From NCBI GenBank assembly GCA_947473475.1, contig CANJBZ010000014.1, forward strand, positions 1 to 64,000: DNA of 64,000 nt. The letters run 5' to 3'. The notes under the pieces are model-generated. The model did not search any database and was not told the DNA's origin. It saw only the letters and a list, made by a program, of their open reading frames with translations. Origin of the DNA: Alphaproteobacteria bacterium (GTDB lineage Bacteria > Pseudomonadota > Alphaproteobacteria > Micropepsales > Micropepsaceae). Shown here piece by piece: positions 42,841-52,491 of this stretch. The translations under genes were made by a program, and so were the position numbers. Numbering within the stretch: the first letter of the stretch is position 1; each line of letters begins with the position of its first letter.

Positions 42841-45000
42841 ATGAGCACGACGCATAAGTCGTACTTGAGCATGTTCGCGGCAAGCCTCATGGGCACCGCA
42901 ATGTTCATTGCCGCGCCGGCGATGGCGCAACCGCAAGTAAAAGCGGATCAAATCGGTGGCGTTGTGACCGGCGCAAAAGGCCCTGAGGCTGGCGTGTGGG
43001 TTATCGCGGAAACCAAAGACCTGCCGACGAAATATGTGAAGATCGTCGTGACCGACGACCAGGGCCGTTATCTGATTCCGGGCCTGCCCAAAGCGAATTA
43101 CGACGTTTGGGTCCGCGGTTATGGCTTGGTCGACTCGGCGCACACGAAGGCGGCGCTCGGCAAGGCGGTGAATTTGAAGTCGACGGCGGCTCCGAACGAG
43201 GCTGCGGCTGCGGAATATTATCCCGCCATCTATTGGTATTCGATGCTCAACGTCCCGGAAGCCAAGCTCTTCCCGGGCACCGGACCGGCCGGCAACGGCA
43301 TGCCCGTGACCCTGAAGGACCAGGGCCAGTGGATGCGCTTCCTGAAGACCGACAGCTGCAATTCCTGCCACCAGTTGGGCGACAAGTCGACCCGGACGCT
43401 TCCCTCCGTCCTCGGCCATTTCAATACGGCTGCGGAAGCTTGGGAGCGCCGCATCCAGTCCGGCCAGGCGAGCCCGCTCATGGTCAACGGTATCGGCAAT
43501 TTCGACACCGCCCGCGCGTTGGCGAATTTCGGCAATTGGACGGACCGCGTGGCGAAGGGAGAACTTCCCTTCCAGAAGCCGTCGCGCCCCGTCGGCATCG
43601 AACGCAACCTCGTTCTGACGGAATGGGACTGGGCAACGCCGCAGACCTATCTGCATGACGAAATCGCCACCGACCGCCGCAACCCGACGCTGAACGCAAA
43701 CGGCATCATCTATGGTTCGCCGGAAGCAAGCTCGGACAACATCCCGTGGCTGGACCCGGTCGATAACAAAGCCGGCTTCTTCAAGACGGAATGGCGCGAT
43801 CCGAAACTGCCGTCCACGAAGGATGGCCCGATCTTCAACGACTCGCCCTATTGGGGCAAAGACGCGATCTGGGACAGCCACACGGAAGTTCACAATCCGT
43901 GGATGGACCAGATGGGCCGCGTTTGGTTGACGGCGAAGATTCGCCCGGCCAATGCGGAACCGGCCTTCTGTAAGGCTGGCTCGAAGCATCCTTCGGCCGT
44001 TGCATTCCCGCTCACGCGTTCGGGCCGTCAGCTTGAGGTCTATGACCCCAAGACGAAGAAGGCGACGCCGATCGATCTGTGCTTCTCGACCCACCATCTG
44101 CAGTTGGACAAGAACGACATCATGTGGTTCTCCAGCGGCAACACCAACGACGAAGTCGTCGGCTGGTTCGATATGCGCAAATGGGACCAGACGCATGACG
44201 AAGCGGCCAGCCAAGGCTGGGCGCCGTTCGTGGTCGACACCAATGCCAACGGCAAGCTCGACGAGTATGTCGGCGTTGACGCGGCCACCGACCCCAAGAA
44301 GGACAAGCACGTGAAGGTCGGTTTCTACGGGGCTTCGCCGAATCCGGCGGACGGCACCGTGTGGGCGTCCTATCTCGGCTTCCCGGGTGGCGTTGCCCGC
44401 TTCGATCCCAAGACGAAGCTGACCGAGTTCTATGAGGTCCCGTACAAGGATCCGAAGAACCCGCGCTCCGGCTTCAGCCCGCGCGGCATGGACATCGACA
44501 GCAACGGCATCGCTTGGCTGGCGCTGGCGAGCGGTCACATGGCGAGCTTCGACCGCAAGCTCTGCAAAGGTCCGCTGAACGGTCCCGTCGCGGGCACCGG
44601 CAAGGCCTGCCCGGAAGGTTGGAAGCTGTACACGGTCCCCGGCCCGCAGTTTAAGGGTCTGGAAGTCGCCGATGGCAGCGCCGAAGCCCCGTATTACGAC
44701 TGGGTCGACCAGTTCGATACGCTGGGTCTCGGCAAGAACGTCCCAATCGCCACCGGCAACAATTCGGATGCGCTGTTCGCGCTGGTCAACGAAAAGTGGG
44801 TGACCATGCGCGTGCCGTACCCCATGGGCTTCTTCGCGAAGAACATGGACGGCCGCATCGACGATCCGAATGGCGGCTGGAAGGGTAAGGGCATCTTCTC
44901 GACCTACTCAGGCCGTTCCGCGCCGCACATCGAAGGCGGCAAGGGTCAGCAGAGCAAGGTCGTGCACTTCCAGCTCCGTCCGACTCCCATCGCGGACTAA
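42841..45000 (+). CDS. Exported monohaem protein with regulatory-like and propeller domains (paralogue 1)
   Basis: 719 residues. Signal peptide to about Ala29. The N-terminal domain (about 37-112) is carboxypeptidase-regulatory-like: IGGVVTGAKGPEAGVWV, DDQGRYLIPGLPKANYDVWV. A single haem site Cys173-x2-Cys176-His177 (CNSCHQLGD) follows. Residues from about 250 are rich in propeller-like repeats (SSDNIPWLDPVDN, GRVWLTAKIRP, VVGWFDMRKW, GVARFDPKTKLTEFYEVP) resembling Vgb-lyase/SMP-30 folds. Further conserved cysteine pairs may be disulfides. ATG at 42841 has GGAAGG boxes upstream. First of four paralogues around a porin-cytochrome pair; the reaction is unknown. Followed by a clear terminator. 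Confidence 0.82.
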   Translation: MSTTHKSYLSMFAASLMGTAMFIAAPAMAQPQVKADQIGGVVTGAKGPEAGVWVIAETKDLPTKYVKIVVTDDQGRYLIPGLPKANYDVWVRGYGLVDSAHTKAALGKAVNLKSTAAPNEAAAAEYYPAIYWYSMLNVPEAKLFPGTGPAGNGMPVTLKDQGQWMRFLKTDSCNSCHQLGDKSTRTLPSVLGHFNTAAEAWERRIQSGQASPLMVNGIGNFDTARALANFGNWTDRVAKGELPFQKPSRPVGIERNLVLTEWDWATPQTYLHDEIATDRRNPTLNANGIIYGSPEASSDNIPWLDPVDNKAGFFKTEWRDPKLPSTKDGPIFNDSPYWGKDAIWDSHTEVHNPWMDQMGRVWLTAKIRPANAEPAFCKAGSKHPSAVAFPLTRSGRQLEVYDPKTKKATPIDLCFSTHHLQLDKNDIMWFSSGNTNDEVVGWFDMRKWDQTHDEAASQGWAPFVVDTNANGKLDEYVGVDAATDPKKDKHVKVGFYGASPNPADGTVWASYLGFPGGVARFDPKTKLTEFYEVPYKDPKNPRSGFSPRGMDIDSNGIAWLALASGHMASFDRKLCKGPLNGPVAGTGKACPEGWKLYTVPGPQFKGLEVADGSAEAPYYDWVDQFDTLGLGKNVPIATGNNSDALFALVNEKWVTMRVPYPMGFFAKNMDGRIDDPNGGWKGKGIFSTYSGRSAPHIEGGKGQQSKVVHFQLRPTPIAD

Positions 45001-45026
45001 GACGGGCTGAAAGCCTAAGCAGTTGA

Positions 45027-45065
45027 AAAGGGCGGACCGAGAAATCGGCCCGCCCTTTTTCTTTG
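45027..45065 (+). terminator. Terminator after paralogue 1
   Basis: AGGGCGG-A-CCGA, loop GAAA, TCGG-C-CCGCCCT, then TTTTTCTTT. A typical intrinsic terminator with a seven-base outer stem and a U-run, 30 bases after the stop. Confidence 0.85.
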
Positions 45066-45102
45066 AAATTGCGCGGTTGAATCTGCCTATCAACCCATGT
45101 CA

Positions 45103-45192
45103 TGGCCCGGCCCGACCGGGCAATCCAGCAGGCGCGCGTCCGCGCGCCATTGAGCCTGCGTCGCCTGGATGGCCGCTTTTGCGGGCCATGAC
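45103..45192. repeat. Palindromic CATGGCCCGG...CGGGCCATG repeat
   Basis: TGTCATGGCCCG at left pairs with CGGGCCATGACA at right. The core has CCAGCAGGCGCGCGTCCGCG and GAGCCTGC. The block GGC.ATCCAGCAGGCG.GCGTCCG recurs at 57152-57268. It fills much of the ~346-base gene-free stretch 45001-45346, together with the terminator; nothing else was recognised. Confidence 0.82.
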
Positions 45193-45346
45193 ACGAAGAA
45201 TCTGCCCCATGCTGCGGTTGCGTTAACGCTGATGTGCGTCGTCTTGGTCCGTGCCGTCTCGTGCTTAACCGCCGGATGCGGTATAAGGACGCGCGTCATA
45301 CGAGTGCGTCAGGGCTTCGCTCTCAAAACCACCAGGGAAGGGACAC

Positions 45347-47509
45347 ATGAAAACCAGAACAGCCAGTATCGGCCTGCTTAGTGCCAGCGTCGCGGCATTG
45401 GTGTTTGCCGCCGCTCAGCCCGCAGCCGCCCAGCAAGCGCGCGTGGATGCCGATGATATCGGCGGCGTGGTCACCGGCGCTAAAGGCCCGGAGGCCGGCG
45501 TCTGGGTGATCGCCGAAACCAAGGACCTGCCCACGAAATATGTAAAGATCGTCGTTACCGACAATCAGGGCCGCTACATGCTGCCCGATCTTCCCAAAGC
45601 CAATTACGACATCTGGGTCCGCGGTTACGGCCTGGTCGATTCACCGAAAACGAAATCGGCGCCCGGCAAAACGCTCGATCTGAAAGCCGTTGCCGCGCCG
45701 ACGCGCGCCGCGGCTGCCGAATATTATCCGGCGCAATATTGGTATTCGATGGTGAAGGTCCCGGCGGCGAATCTGTTCCCCGGCAGCGACGCCAATGGCA
45801 TGTCCAAGCAGATGACCGATCAGGGCGTCTGGCTGCGCAACATGAAGACCGACGGATGCATCGGCTGCCACCAGATCGGCGACAAGGCCACCCGTACGAT
45901 TCCCTCCGTACTTGGACATTTCAATTCCGGTGCCGAAGCCTGGGAACGCCGGCTGCAATCCGGTCAGGCCAGCGGCCCCATGATGGGCGCCATCGGCCGC
46001 TTCGACACGCAGAAGGCGCTCGCCATGTATGGCGATTGGACCGACCGCGTCGCGAAGGGCGAACTGCCGAAATTCGATCCGCCGCGCCCGCAAGGTATCG
46101 AACGCAATTTCGTCATCACGGAATGGGACTGGAATACGCCCACCGCCTATCTGCATGACGAAATCGCCACCGACCGCAACAATCCTTCGGTCAACGCGCA
46201 CGGCATCATTTACGGTTCGACGGAAGCGAGTTCGGATTCCATTCCGTGGCTCGATCCGGTCGACAACAAATCCGGTTTGCTGAAGACCGAATACCGCGAT
46301 CCCAAGACGCCGTCCTCCAAGGATGATCCGATCTTTGCGGACTCACCCTATTGGGGGAAGGAGCCGATCTGGGACAGCCACACCAACGTTCACAACCCGA
46401 TGTATGACAGCCAGGGCCGGCTGTGGCTGACGGCGCGCATTCGTCCGCAAGCCAACCCGGCATTCTGCAAGGCTGGTTCGAACCATCCTTCGGCGAAGGT
46501 TTTCCCGGTCGCGCGTTCAGGGCGTCAGGCGGAAATGTTCGATCCGAAGACGCGCAAATTCACGCTGATCGACCTCTGCTATTCGACGCATCATCTGCAG
46601 TTCGACAAGGCGGGCATGCTGTGGTTCAGCTCGGGCGGCGGCAACAACGAAGTCGTCGGCTGGTTCGATCCGAAGAAGTTCGAACAGACGCATGACGAAG
46701 CGGCCAGCCAAGGTTGGGCGCCGTTCATCATCGACACCAACGGCAACGGCAAGCGCGACGTCGGTTGGGTCGAGCCGAAAGGCAAACTCGATCCGACCAA
46801 GGATATGCGCATCGTCACGGGCCTTTACAGCGTGTCGCCCAGTCCGGCCGATGGCACGGTATGGGGCACGGTGCTCGGCTTCCCAGGCGGCGTTGCGCGA
46901 TTCGATCCCAAGACGCTGCTCACGGAATATTATGAGGTGCCTTGGAAGAACGCGAAGGTCGCACGCGGTGGCTTTGCTCCGCGTGGCGGCGACATTACCA
47001 GCGATGGCGTGTTCTGGACGGTGCTCGCCAGCGGCGACTTCGCCAGCTTCGACCGCCGCCTCTGTAAGGGCAAACTTTCCGGCCCGGCGCTTACCGATCC
47101 GCAGAACCTCTGCCCCGAAGGGTGGAAGCTCTATCAGATGCCTGGGCCGCAGTTCGAAAACCTTCCCGCGGGCACCCAAGGCGCAAGTGCCGAAGCGCCG
47201 TATTACAACTGGGTCGACCAGTACGACACGCTCGGCCTTGGCAAAAACACGCCGATCGCCACCGGCAATCAGTCCGACTCGCTTGCGGCTCTGGTGAACG
47301 AGAAATGGGTCGTCATGCGGGTTCCGTACCCGATCGGCTATTTCGCCAAAGGCATGGACGGCCGTTTCGACGATCCCAATACCGGCTGGAAGGGCAAGGG
47401 CCTGTTCTCCACCTTCTCCGACCGTGCCGCCACCCATATCGAGGGTGGAAAAGGCCAAATGAGCAAAGTCGTCCACTTCCAGCTCCGCCCCGATCCACTG
47501 GCGAAGTAA
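45347..47509 (+). CDS. Exported monohaem protein with regulatory-like and propeller domains (paralogue 2)
   Basis: 720 residues. Signal peptide ends near PAAAQQ (residue 29). Same layout as paralogue 1: regulatory-like domain about 37-112, haem site Cys171-x2-Cys174-His175 (CIGCHQIGD), then the long propeller-like part. WLDPVDNKSGLLKTEYRDPK, WLTARIRPQANPAFCKAGS, STHHLQFD and DTLGLGKNTPIATGNQSD are kept almost unchanged between copies. Loops differ, so these are diverged paralogues rather than an assembly repeat. AAGGGA precedes the ATG. It has its own 346-base upstream region and a downstream terminator, so it is probably a separate transcription unit. Confidence 0.82.
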   Translation: MKTRTASIGLLSASVAALVFAAAQPAAAQQARVDADDIGGVVTGAKGPEAGVWVIAETKDLPTKYVKIVVTDNQGRYMLPDLPKANYDIWVRGYGLVDSPKTKSAPGKTLDLKAVAAPTRAAAAEYYPAQYWYSMVKVPAANLFPGSDANGMSKQMTDQGVWLRNMKTDGCIGCHQIGDKATRTIPSVLGHFNSGAEAWERRLQSGQASGPMMGAIGRFDTQKALAMYGDWTDRVAKGELPKFDPPRPQGIERNFVITEWDWNTPTAYLHDEIATDRNNPSVNAHGIIYGSTEASSDSIPWLDPVDNKSGLLKTEYRDPKTPSSKDDPIFADSPYWGKEPIWDSHTNVHNPMYDSQGRLWLTARIRPQANPAFCKAGSNHPSAKVFPVARSGRQAEMFDPKTRKFTLIDLCYSTHHLQFDKAGMLWFSSGGGNNEVVGWFDPKKFEQTHDEAASQGWAPFIIDTNGNGKRDVGWVEPKGKLDPTKDMRIVTGLYSVSPSPADGTVWGTVLGFPGGVARFDPKTLLTEYYEVPWKNAKVARGGFAPRGGDITSDGVFWTVLASGDFASFDRRLCKGKLSGPALTDPQNLCPEGWKLYQMPGPQFENLPAGTQGASAEAPYYNWVDQYDTLGLGKNTPIATGNQSDSLAALVNEKWVVMRVPYPIGYFAKGMDGRFDDPNTGWKGKGLFSTFSDRAATHIEGGKGQMSKVVHFQLRPDPLAK

Positions 47510-47516
47510 GGAAATC

Positions 47517-47612
47517 CCCTCTCCCCCTCGGGGGAGAGGGTTAGGGTGAGGGGGCGGTGCCTCCCGAGAGTTACCCCCTCACCCCAGCCATCTCCCCCAG
47601 GGGGGAGAGGGA
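47517..47612. repeat. Palindromic CCCTCTCCCC...CCCTCACCCC repeat
   Basis: CCCCTCTCCCCCTCGGGGGA with GAGGGTTAGGGTGAGGGGGCG at left and CCCCCTCACCCCAGCCATCT with CCCCCAGGGGGGAGAGGGAG at right. A member of the family seen at 13978-14082 and in the rnr 3' end, here starting seven bases past the stop of paralogue 2. Confidence 0.85.
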
Positions 47613-47622
47613 GATCGCTACA

Positions 47623-47658
47623 AGGCGGTTTCCGACCGTGGAAACCGCCTCTGTTTTT
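47623..47658 (+). terminator. Terminator after paralogue 2
   Basis: A perfect 10-base stem, AGGCGGTTTC (47623-47632) and GAAACCGCCT (47641-47650), followed by CTGTTTTT. Confidence 0.85.
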
Positions 47659-47751
47659 GAGTAACTATGGAATCCATAGCCGGGGCGGTTCGTTTCTGCG
47701 GCGCCATCCGCTACAAGAATTCAGTCAAACCCAATCAATGAGGGACGGGAC

Positions 47752-49929
47752 ATGAGGATGAAGAAAGCAGCCGCTTTGGCCATGCTGAGCGCCAGTTTTG
47801 GGGCGCTGTTGTGCGCTGCGTCGGTCGTACCGGCCGCCGCGCAAGGCGGTGCGCAGGTGCGCATCGACGCCGATGACATCGGCGGCGTCGTTACCGGCGC
47901 GAAAGGCCCAGAAGCAGGCGTGTGGGTCGTCGCTGAGACGCGGGACCTGCCGACCAAATATGTGAAGATCGTCGTCACCGACGATCAGGGCCGCTTTGTC
48001 CTTCCCGACATGCCCAAGGCCAATTACGACATCTGGGTCCGCGGTTACGGTCTGGTCGATTCGCCGAAAGTGAAGGCGCAGCCGGGCAAGACAATCGATC
48101 TCAAATCCGTACAGGCGCCCAACCGCGCCGCCGCAGCCCAGTATTATCCGGGCATCTATTGGTACGCGATGATGAAAATCCCGCCCGCGAACCTCTTCCC
48201 CGGAACGGGCCCGCAGGGCAACGGCATGTCGCCAACCCTGAAGGATCAGGGCCAGTGGCTGCGCTTCACCAAGACCGACGGCTGCGGCCATTGCCATCAG
48301 TTGGGCGACCTTGCCACGCGCACGATCCCGCAGAGTGTCGGCCACTTCAACACGTCCGCTGAAGCGTGGGAGCGCCGGCTGCAAGCCGGTCAGGCCGGCC
48401 GCAACATGATGGAAGAACTGGCCAAGTTTGACGTGCAGCGTCAGTTGGTTCTGCTCGGCGATTGGACCGACCGCGTTGCGAAGGGCGAGTTGCCGAAAAG
48501 CGATCCGCCGCGTCCGGTCGGCACGGAACGTAACGTTGTGATGACGGAGTGGGACTGGGCGACGCCCACCATGTACGTGCACGACACGATTTCGACCGAT
48601 AAGCGCAATCCCACGGTGAACGCGCACGGCCTGATCTACGGCGCACCGGAAGCCAGCTCCGACAACGTTCCCTGGCTCGACCCGGTCGACAACAAGTCCG
48701 GTGTGATCAAATCGGAATTCCGTGATCCGAAGACGCCGACGACTAAGAACGATCTCATCCTTGCCCCGTCGCCCTATTGGGGCAATGAGGCGATCTGGGA
48801 CTCGCATACGATCATTCACAACCCGATGTTCGACGAGACGGGCCGCGTCTGGCTGACGGCGCGCATTCGTCCCCAGCCAAATCCGGCCTTCTGTAAAGAA
48901 GGTTCGGATAATCCGTATGCGAAGATTTATCCCAAGGCGACTTCCAACCGTCAGGTCGAAGTCTACGATCCGAAGACCCGCAAGATCGACATGATCGACA
49001 CGTGCTTCAACACGCACCATCTGCAGTTCGACAAGAACGGCATGCTGTGGTTCAGCGCCGGCGGAAATTACGACGTCGTCGGTTGGCTCGACATGAAGAA
49101 GTGGGATCAGACGCACGACGCAGCCGCCAGTCAGGGCTGGGCGCCGTTCGTCATCGACGTCAACGGCAACGGCAAGCGCGACATCGGTTGGACCGAACCC
49201 AATGCCCCGACCGACAACGCCAAGGACAAGCGCATGGTGCTTGGCTTCTATGGCGCGTCGCCGAATCCGGTCGACGGCACGATTTGGGGTGGCGTCGTCG
49301 GCTTTCCCGGCGGCGTAGTACGCTACGATCCGAAGACGCAGCTCTCCGAATATTATGAATTCCCTTACAAGAATGCGAAGAACCCGCAATCGGGATTCAG
49401 CCCACGCGGTTCCGACATCGACAGCAAGGGCGTATTCTGGGCCGTGCTTTCGAGCGGTCATCTCGTCAGCTTCGACCGCAGCCTTTGCAAAGCAAAGCTG
49501 AACGGTCCGGGCGCTGCCGATCCGCAGAACCTGTGTCCGGAAGGCTTCAAATATTATCAGATGCCTGGGCCAGAGTTCGACGTTCCGAAGGGTACGCCGG
49601 GCGCCTCCGCCGAAGCGCCGTATTACGTCTGGCTCGACCAGCACAATACGTTCGGCCTCGGCGAGAACACCCCCATCGTGACCGGCAACAATGCCGACTC
49701 GCTGAACGCGCTCGTCAACGGCAAGTGGATGGTGATGCGCGTGCCTTATCCGATGAGCTTCTACGCAAAGAACCTCGACGGACGCATCGACGATGCGAAT
49801 ACGGGCTGGAAGGGCAAAGGCTTGTGGACCCAGTACTCAGGCCGTTCTCAGCCGCATCTTGAAGGCGGCAAGGGACAGCAGAGCAAGATCATCCACGTCC
49901 AGTACCGGCCCGATCCGCTGGCGAAATAA
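47752..49929 (+). CDS. Exported monohaem protein with regulatory-like and propeller domains (paralogue 3)
   Basis: 725 residues. Signal peptide to about Ala30 (VVPAAAQ). Regulatory-like domain about 42-118 with the same IGGVVTGAKGPEAGVWV; haem site Cys178-x2-Cys181-His182 (CGHCHQLGD). Propeller segments NVPWLDPVDNKSGVIKSEF, WLTARIRPQPNPAFCKEGS, VVGWLDMKKWDQTHDAAASQ and TGNNADSLNALVNGKW are retained. ATG at 47752 (or 47758) follows GAGGGACGGGAC. It converges on the MtrB-like gene, with a bidirectional terminator between. Each paralogue has just one CxxCH, so each would carry one haem c. Confidence 0.82.
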   Translation: MRMKKAAALAMLSASFGALLCAASVVPAAAQGGAQVRIDADDIGGVVTGAKGPEAGVWVVAETRDLPTKYVKIVVTDDQGRFVLPDMPKANYDIWVRGYGLVDSPKVKAQPGKTIDLKSVQAPNRAAAAQYYPGIYWYAMMKIPPANLFPGTGPQGNGMSPTLKDQGQWLRFTKTDGCGHCHQLGDLATRTIPQSVGHFNTSAEAWERRLQAGQAGRNMMEELAKFDVQRQLVLLGDWTDRVAKGELPKSDPPRPVGTERNVVMTEWDWATPTMYVHDTISTDKRNPTVNAHGLIYGAPEASSDNVPWLDPVDNKSGVIKSEFRDPKTPTTKNDLILAPSPYWGNEAIWDSHTIIHNPMFDETGRVWLTARIRPQPNPAFCKEGSDNPYAKIYPKATSNRQVEVYDPKTRKIDMIDTCFNTHHLQFDKNGMLWFSAGGNYDVVGWLDMKKWDQTHDAAASQGWAPFVIDVNGNGKRDIGWTEPNAPTDNAKDKRMVLGFYGASPNPVDGTIWGGVVGFPGGVVRYDPKTQLSEYYEFPYKNAKNPQSGFSPRGSDIDSKGVFWAVLSSGHLVSFDRSLCKAKLNGPGAADPQNLCPEGFKYYQMPGPEFDVPKGTPGASAEAPYYVWLDQHNTFGLGENTPIVTGNNADSLNALVNGKWMVMRVPYPMSFYAKNLDGRIDDANTGWKGKGLWTQYSGRSQPHLEGGKGQQSKIIHVQYRPDPLAK

Positions 49930-49950
49930 GCCGGTCTAATCGGAATGCGA

Positions 49951-49987
49951 AAAGGGGCGGGCGCCGAAAGGCCTCCGCCCTTTTTAT
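49951..49987. terminator. Bidirectional terminator between paralogue 3 and the barrel gene
   Basis: AAAAGGGGCGGGCGCC, loop GAAA, GGCCTCCGCCCTTTTTATTT. An A-run on the left and T-run on the right flank a GC stem, which suits the two convergent genes. Confidence 0.8.
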
Positions 49988-50040
49988 TTCGGTTGCGTGG
50001 CCAAGCCCTGTCGGACCGATGCGATACGGCACGTCTCCCT

Positions 50041-52491
50041 TCACATGCGGTATTGCGTGAAAAACCCTATGACATGCGCCGTGTAATCTTGGGGAATTGC
50101 GGCAAGGAAAATGTTGTTTCCAACAAGATTGGTCAGTCCAGCGTAGTGAAAATCGTCCAACGTCTCGTGCTCGAGACGGTAATACCAGCGCAGGCTGATT
50201 TGTTCCGAATAGGTCCAGGTGAGCTTTGCTTCTAGAATATGGTGGGCGAATTGCTGATCGGGGAAACCAAAGCCGGCTTCCAACGGCGTGAGCCCCGACG
50301 AGATGGCACCAAGTCCGGCAAAGCTGTAGGCAAAATCGCTCGTTGCCTGTGAGTATGTGTAATCGAGCCCGCCGGAGAATTTCCCGACGCGATACTCCGC
50401 GTTGATCCCGAACACATGATTGGTGTCCCGCACGCGCTCTTGCCAGGAGTTGGCCGCCGGATAGTTGGGGCCGCCCGCCGATGCGTCGCTGCTTGCGCTG
50501 CGAGCGGCGTTTACGGAGGCTGCCGTACGCCAGTGAAACTGAAAGCCGTAGAACGCCGTCAGCGTTAAAGCATTTGAAATCCGGTCCGTGTAGCTGACGT
50601 TGGCATCGTAGGTGTCGAGCGCTCGCAATCCGTAATCGGCATCGTAGTCGGAGCGGCGATAACTGCCGGTCAGTTGAAAATCGGAATCCTCCGTCAGGAC
50701 AAAATTCGATTGGAGTTTGGCGGTATGTTCCCGCCGGCCGGCAACATCGTATTTGCGAAATGTGTTCAGCGCATATGGCGCATCGCCGTTGGGCGGACGC
50801 TGCACGTAGCCCGGCAGAGAAGATGAACGCGCGAAGATGTAAGGATCGGTGACATAGGAACTGCCGTCACGGTCGGCATAGCTGTACGAGAAACGCACCG
50901 TTCCCCATTCGTAACCGGTGGTGTTGATGTCCGTCTCCACCGAATTGTCGCGGGAGTGCAAGACTTCGCGATTGGCACGGTCGATCTCGTCATGGGTGAT
51001 CGAGAGCGCGATCCGCGTATGATCGGCGGCGCGATAATCCGCTTTGCTCGTGATCTTCAGCTCATTGCTTTGGAATGGAATATTTCGGATCGGAACGTCC
51101 GTTCCGGGAATGGCCGGTGTGTAAATTCGCGATAGCGCGCCGTCCAAGCCCATATAGCCATATTCACCGGTCAACGGATTGAAGGCCGAATAGTCGGTCT
51201 TGTTGTCTTCGTTGCGGTATCGGGTCTCGAGCGTCAGGGCGAGATCCCGGTCGGCATTCCAGCGGAATTGGACGAAGCCATTGACCGCGTCGAGTCCGGC
51301 TTTTGCCGTCCGGCGCGATAAAGCCGCAATGGTGTTCCAGTTGGCTAGGTCAACCGGCGAGCGGCCGCTGTTTGCGGCGGGCGGCAGCAAGTCGTCGTCC
51401 TGTCGCATGATCGCGTAGGACGCGTTGGCAGCGACTTGGACATCGGAAAGGATCCACGCCGCATCCGCCTTTATGGTGTGGTAATCGTTGTTGGGCGCGA
51501 GGGCGATGCGCCCGCGCGGCGGAGCGAACGAACCCGCCGGCGTTCCAAGCCCGGGATTGTCCCAGGTGAGCGCGGCAAAATCGTTGCGAAAGAAAGACCC
51601 GGCGTAAGTGACATTGGCCTGCAGTTCTTCGCCTTTGTAGCGCGATCCGATGGATAGATCGGTCGTGCGGTATTTGACGGGTTGCACGAGTTCGGCGGCG
51701 CCGCGTCCGGGGAAGGAAAATGCCGATCCGATCGGCTTATTGCCGTCACGCCATTCGTTCGCGGCATTCAAGAACAATTCCCAGGTGTCGGAAGGCGTAT
51801 AGCTCAACGCCATGCCGGTTGTGGTTCGGGAAAACCCAAGATTGCCTGGCAGTGTTTGGCTCAGGGCGCTCCGTACTTGGGCCGCTGTCGCGGCTCCAGG
51901 CACGGTCCCGGGCGTCAATGTCAGGTCGGAGGTTCCAATTCCATTCCATGGCGCAGTGGCGTTTGCTGCGAGCATATGCGGCGCCGCAACGAAGCCGAGA
52001 TTGAAGCGGAAGACGCCGAAGCGCCCCCCCGATAAGGAATAGGATTGATCGTCGCGACCGATGTTGCTCCCGGAAAGCGATACGTAATTGGCGGTCTTCC
52101 GATTTTCGGCATACATGCCGAAGCTACCAATGACGCCACTCGACCAATCGCCATATTCGGAAAAGGTCGCCGCGTGCGTATTCGATGCGTTGTACAGGAC
52201 GCCCGCATCGGCCCATCCCGAACGCCACCAATCCGGTGCGTCTTTGTCTTGCGTCAGTTCGGGAAGGAGAAATGGCTTAGGATAAAGATATCCGCTCGGC
52301 GAGCGCGAGTTCGAAATGAATGCCGACAATCCGCGGCTATCCGTGAGAACGCCAGGGATGAGGCCAGACGGATTGAGTTCATTTCCAACCCCAAGCGAAA
52401 TGCCGACTGCGGAATCAGCATAGGCAGCGCCCGGCGTTCCAATCAGCAGGAGGATAAGCGCACCCGGTCTTGCGCCACGGAGCGGACTCAT
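50041..52491 (-). CDS. MtrB/PioB-type outer-membrane beta-barrel
   Basis: 816 residues with a signal peptide (to about AAYADS). Many alternating amphipathic strands are seen; WWRSGWADAGVLYNAS near the start, GSRYKGEELQANVTYAGSFF in the middle and SLRWYYRLEHETLDDFHYAG near the end follow the MtrB/PioB family pattern of 26-28-stranded porins that sheath a decahaem cytochrome. ATG at 52491 overlaps the stop of the cytochrome gene by four bases (ATGA), so translation is coupled. I see no N-terminal CxxC pair as in Shewanella MtrB. It probably forms the outer-membrane electron conduit with the 52488-53594 product. Confidence 0.88.
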   Translation of the reverse strand: MSPLRGARPGALILLLIGTPGAAYADSAVGISLGVGNELNPSGLIPGVLTDSRGLSAFISNSRSPSGYLYPKPFLLPELTQDKDAPDWWRSGWADAGVLYNASNTHAATFSEYGDWSSGVIGSFGMYAENRKTANYVSLSGSNIGRDDQSYSLSGGRFGVFRFNLGFVAAPHMLAANATAPWNGIGTSDLTLTPGTVPGAATAAQVRSALSQTLPGNLGFSRTTTGMALSYTPSDTWELFLNAANEWRDGNKPIGSAFSFPGRGAAELVQPVKYRTTDLSIGSRYKGEELQANVTYAGSFFRNDFAALTWDNPGLGTPAGSFAPPRGRIALAPNNDYHTIKADAAWILSDVQVAANASYAIMRQDDDLLPPAANSGRSPVDLANWNTIAALSRRTAKAGLDAVNGFVQFRWNADRDLALTLETRYRNEDNKTDYSAFNPLTGEYGYMGLDGALSRIYTPAIPGTDVPIRNIPFQSNELKITSKADYRAADHTRIALSITHDEIDRANREVLHSRDNSVETDINTTGYEWGTVRFSYSYADRDGSSYVTDPYIFARSSSLPGYVQRPPNGDAPYALNTFRKYDVAGRREHTAKLQSNFVLTEDSDFQLTGSYRRSDYDADYGLRALDTYDANVSYTDRISNALTLTAFYGFQFHWRTAASVNAARSASSDASAGGPNYPAANSWQERVRDTNHVFGINAEYRVGKFSGGLDYTYSQATSDFAYSFAGLGAISSGLTPLEAGFGFPDQQFAHHILEAKLTWTYSEQISLRWYYRLEHETLDDFHYAGLTNLVGNNIFLAAIPQDYTAHVIGFFTQYRM

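Noticed and set aside
47725-49644. 639-codon frame antisense to paralogue 3
   Set aside because: Similar antisense frames accompany the other paralogues, which reflects codon bias of one conserved gene, not a second gene.
42841-49929. Three tandem similar genes as an assembly artefact
   Set aside because: The copies differ in signal peptides, haem-box neighbours, loops and intergenic sequence, so they are true paralogues.
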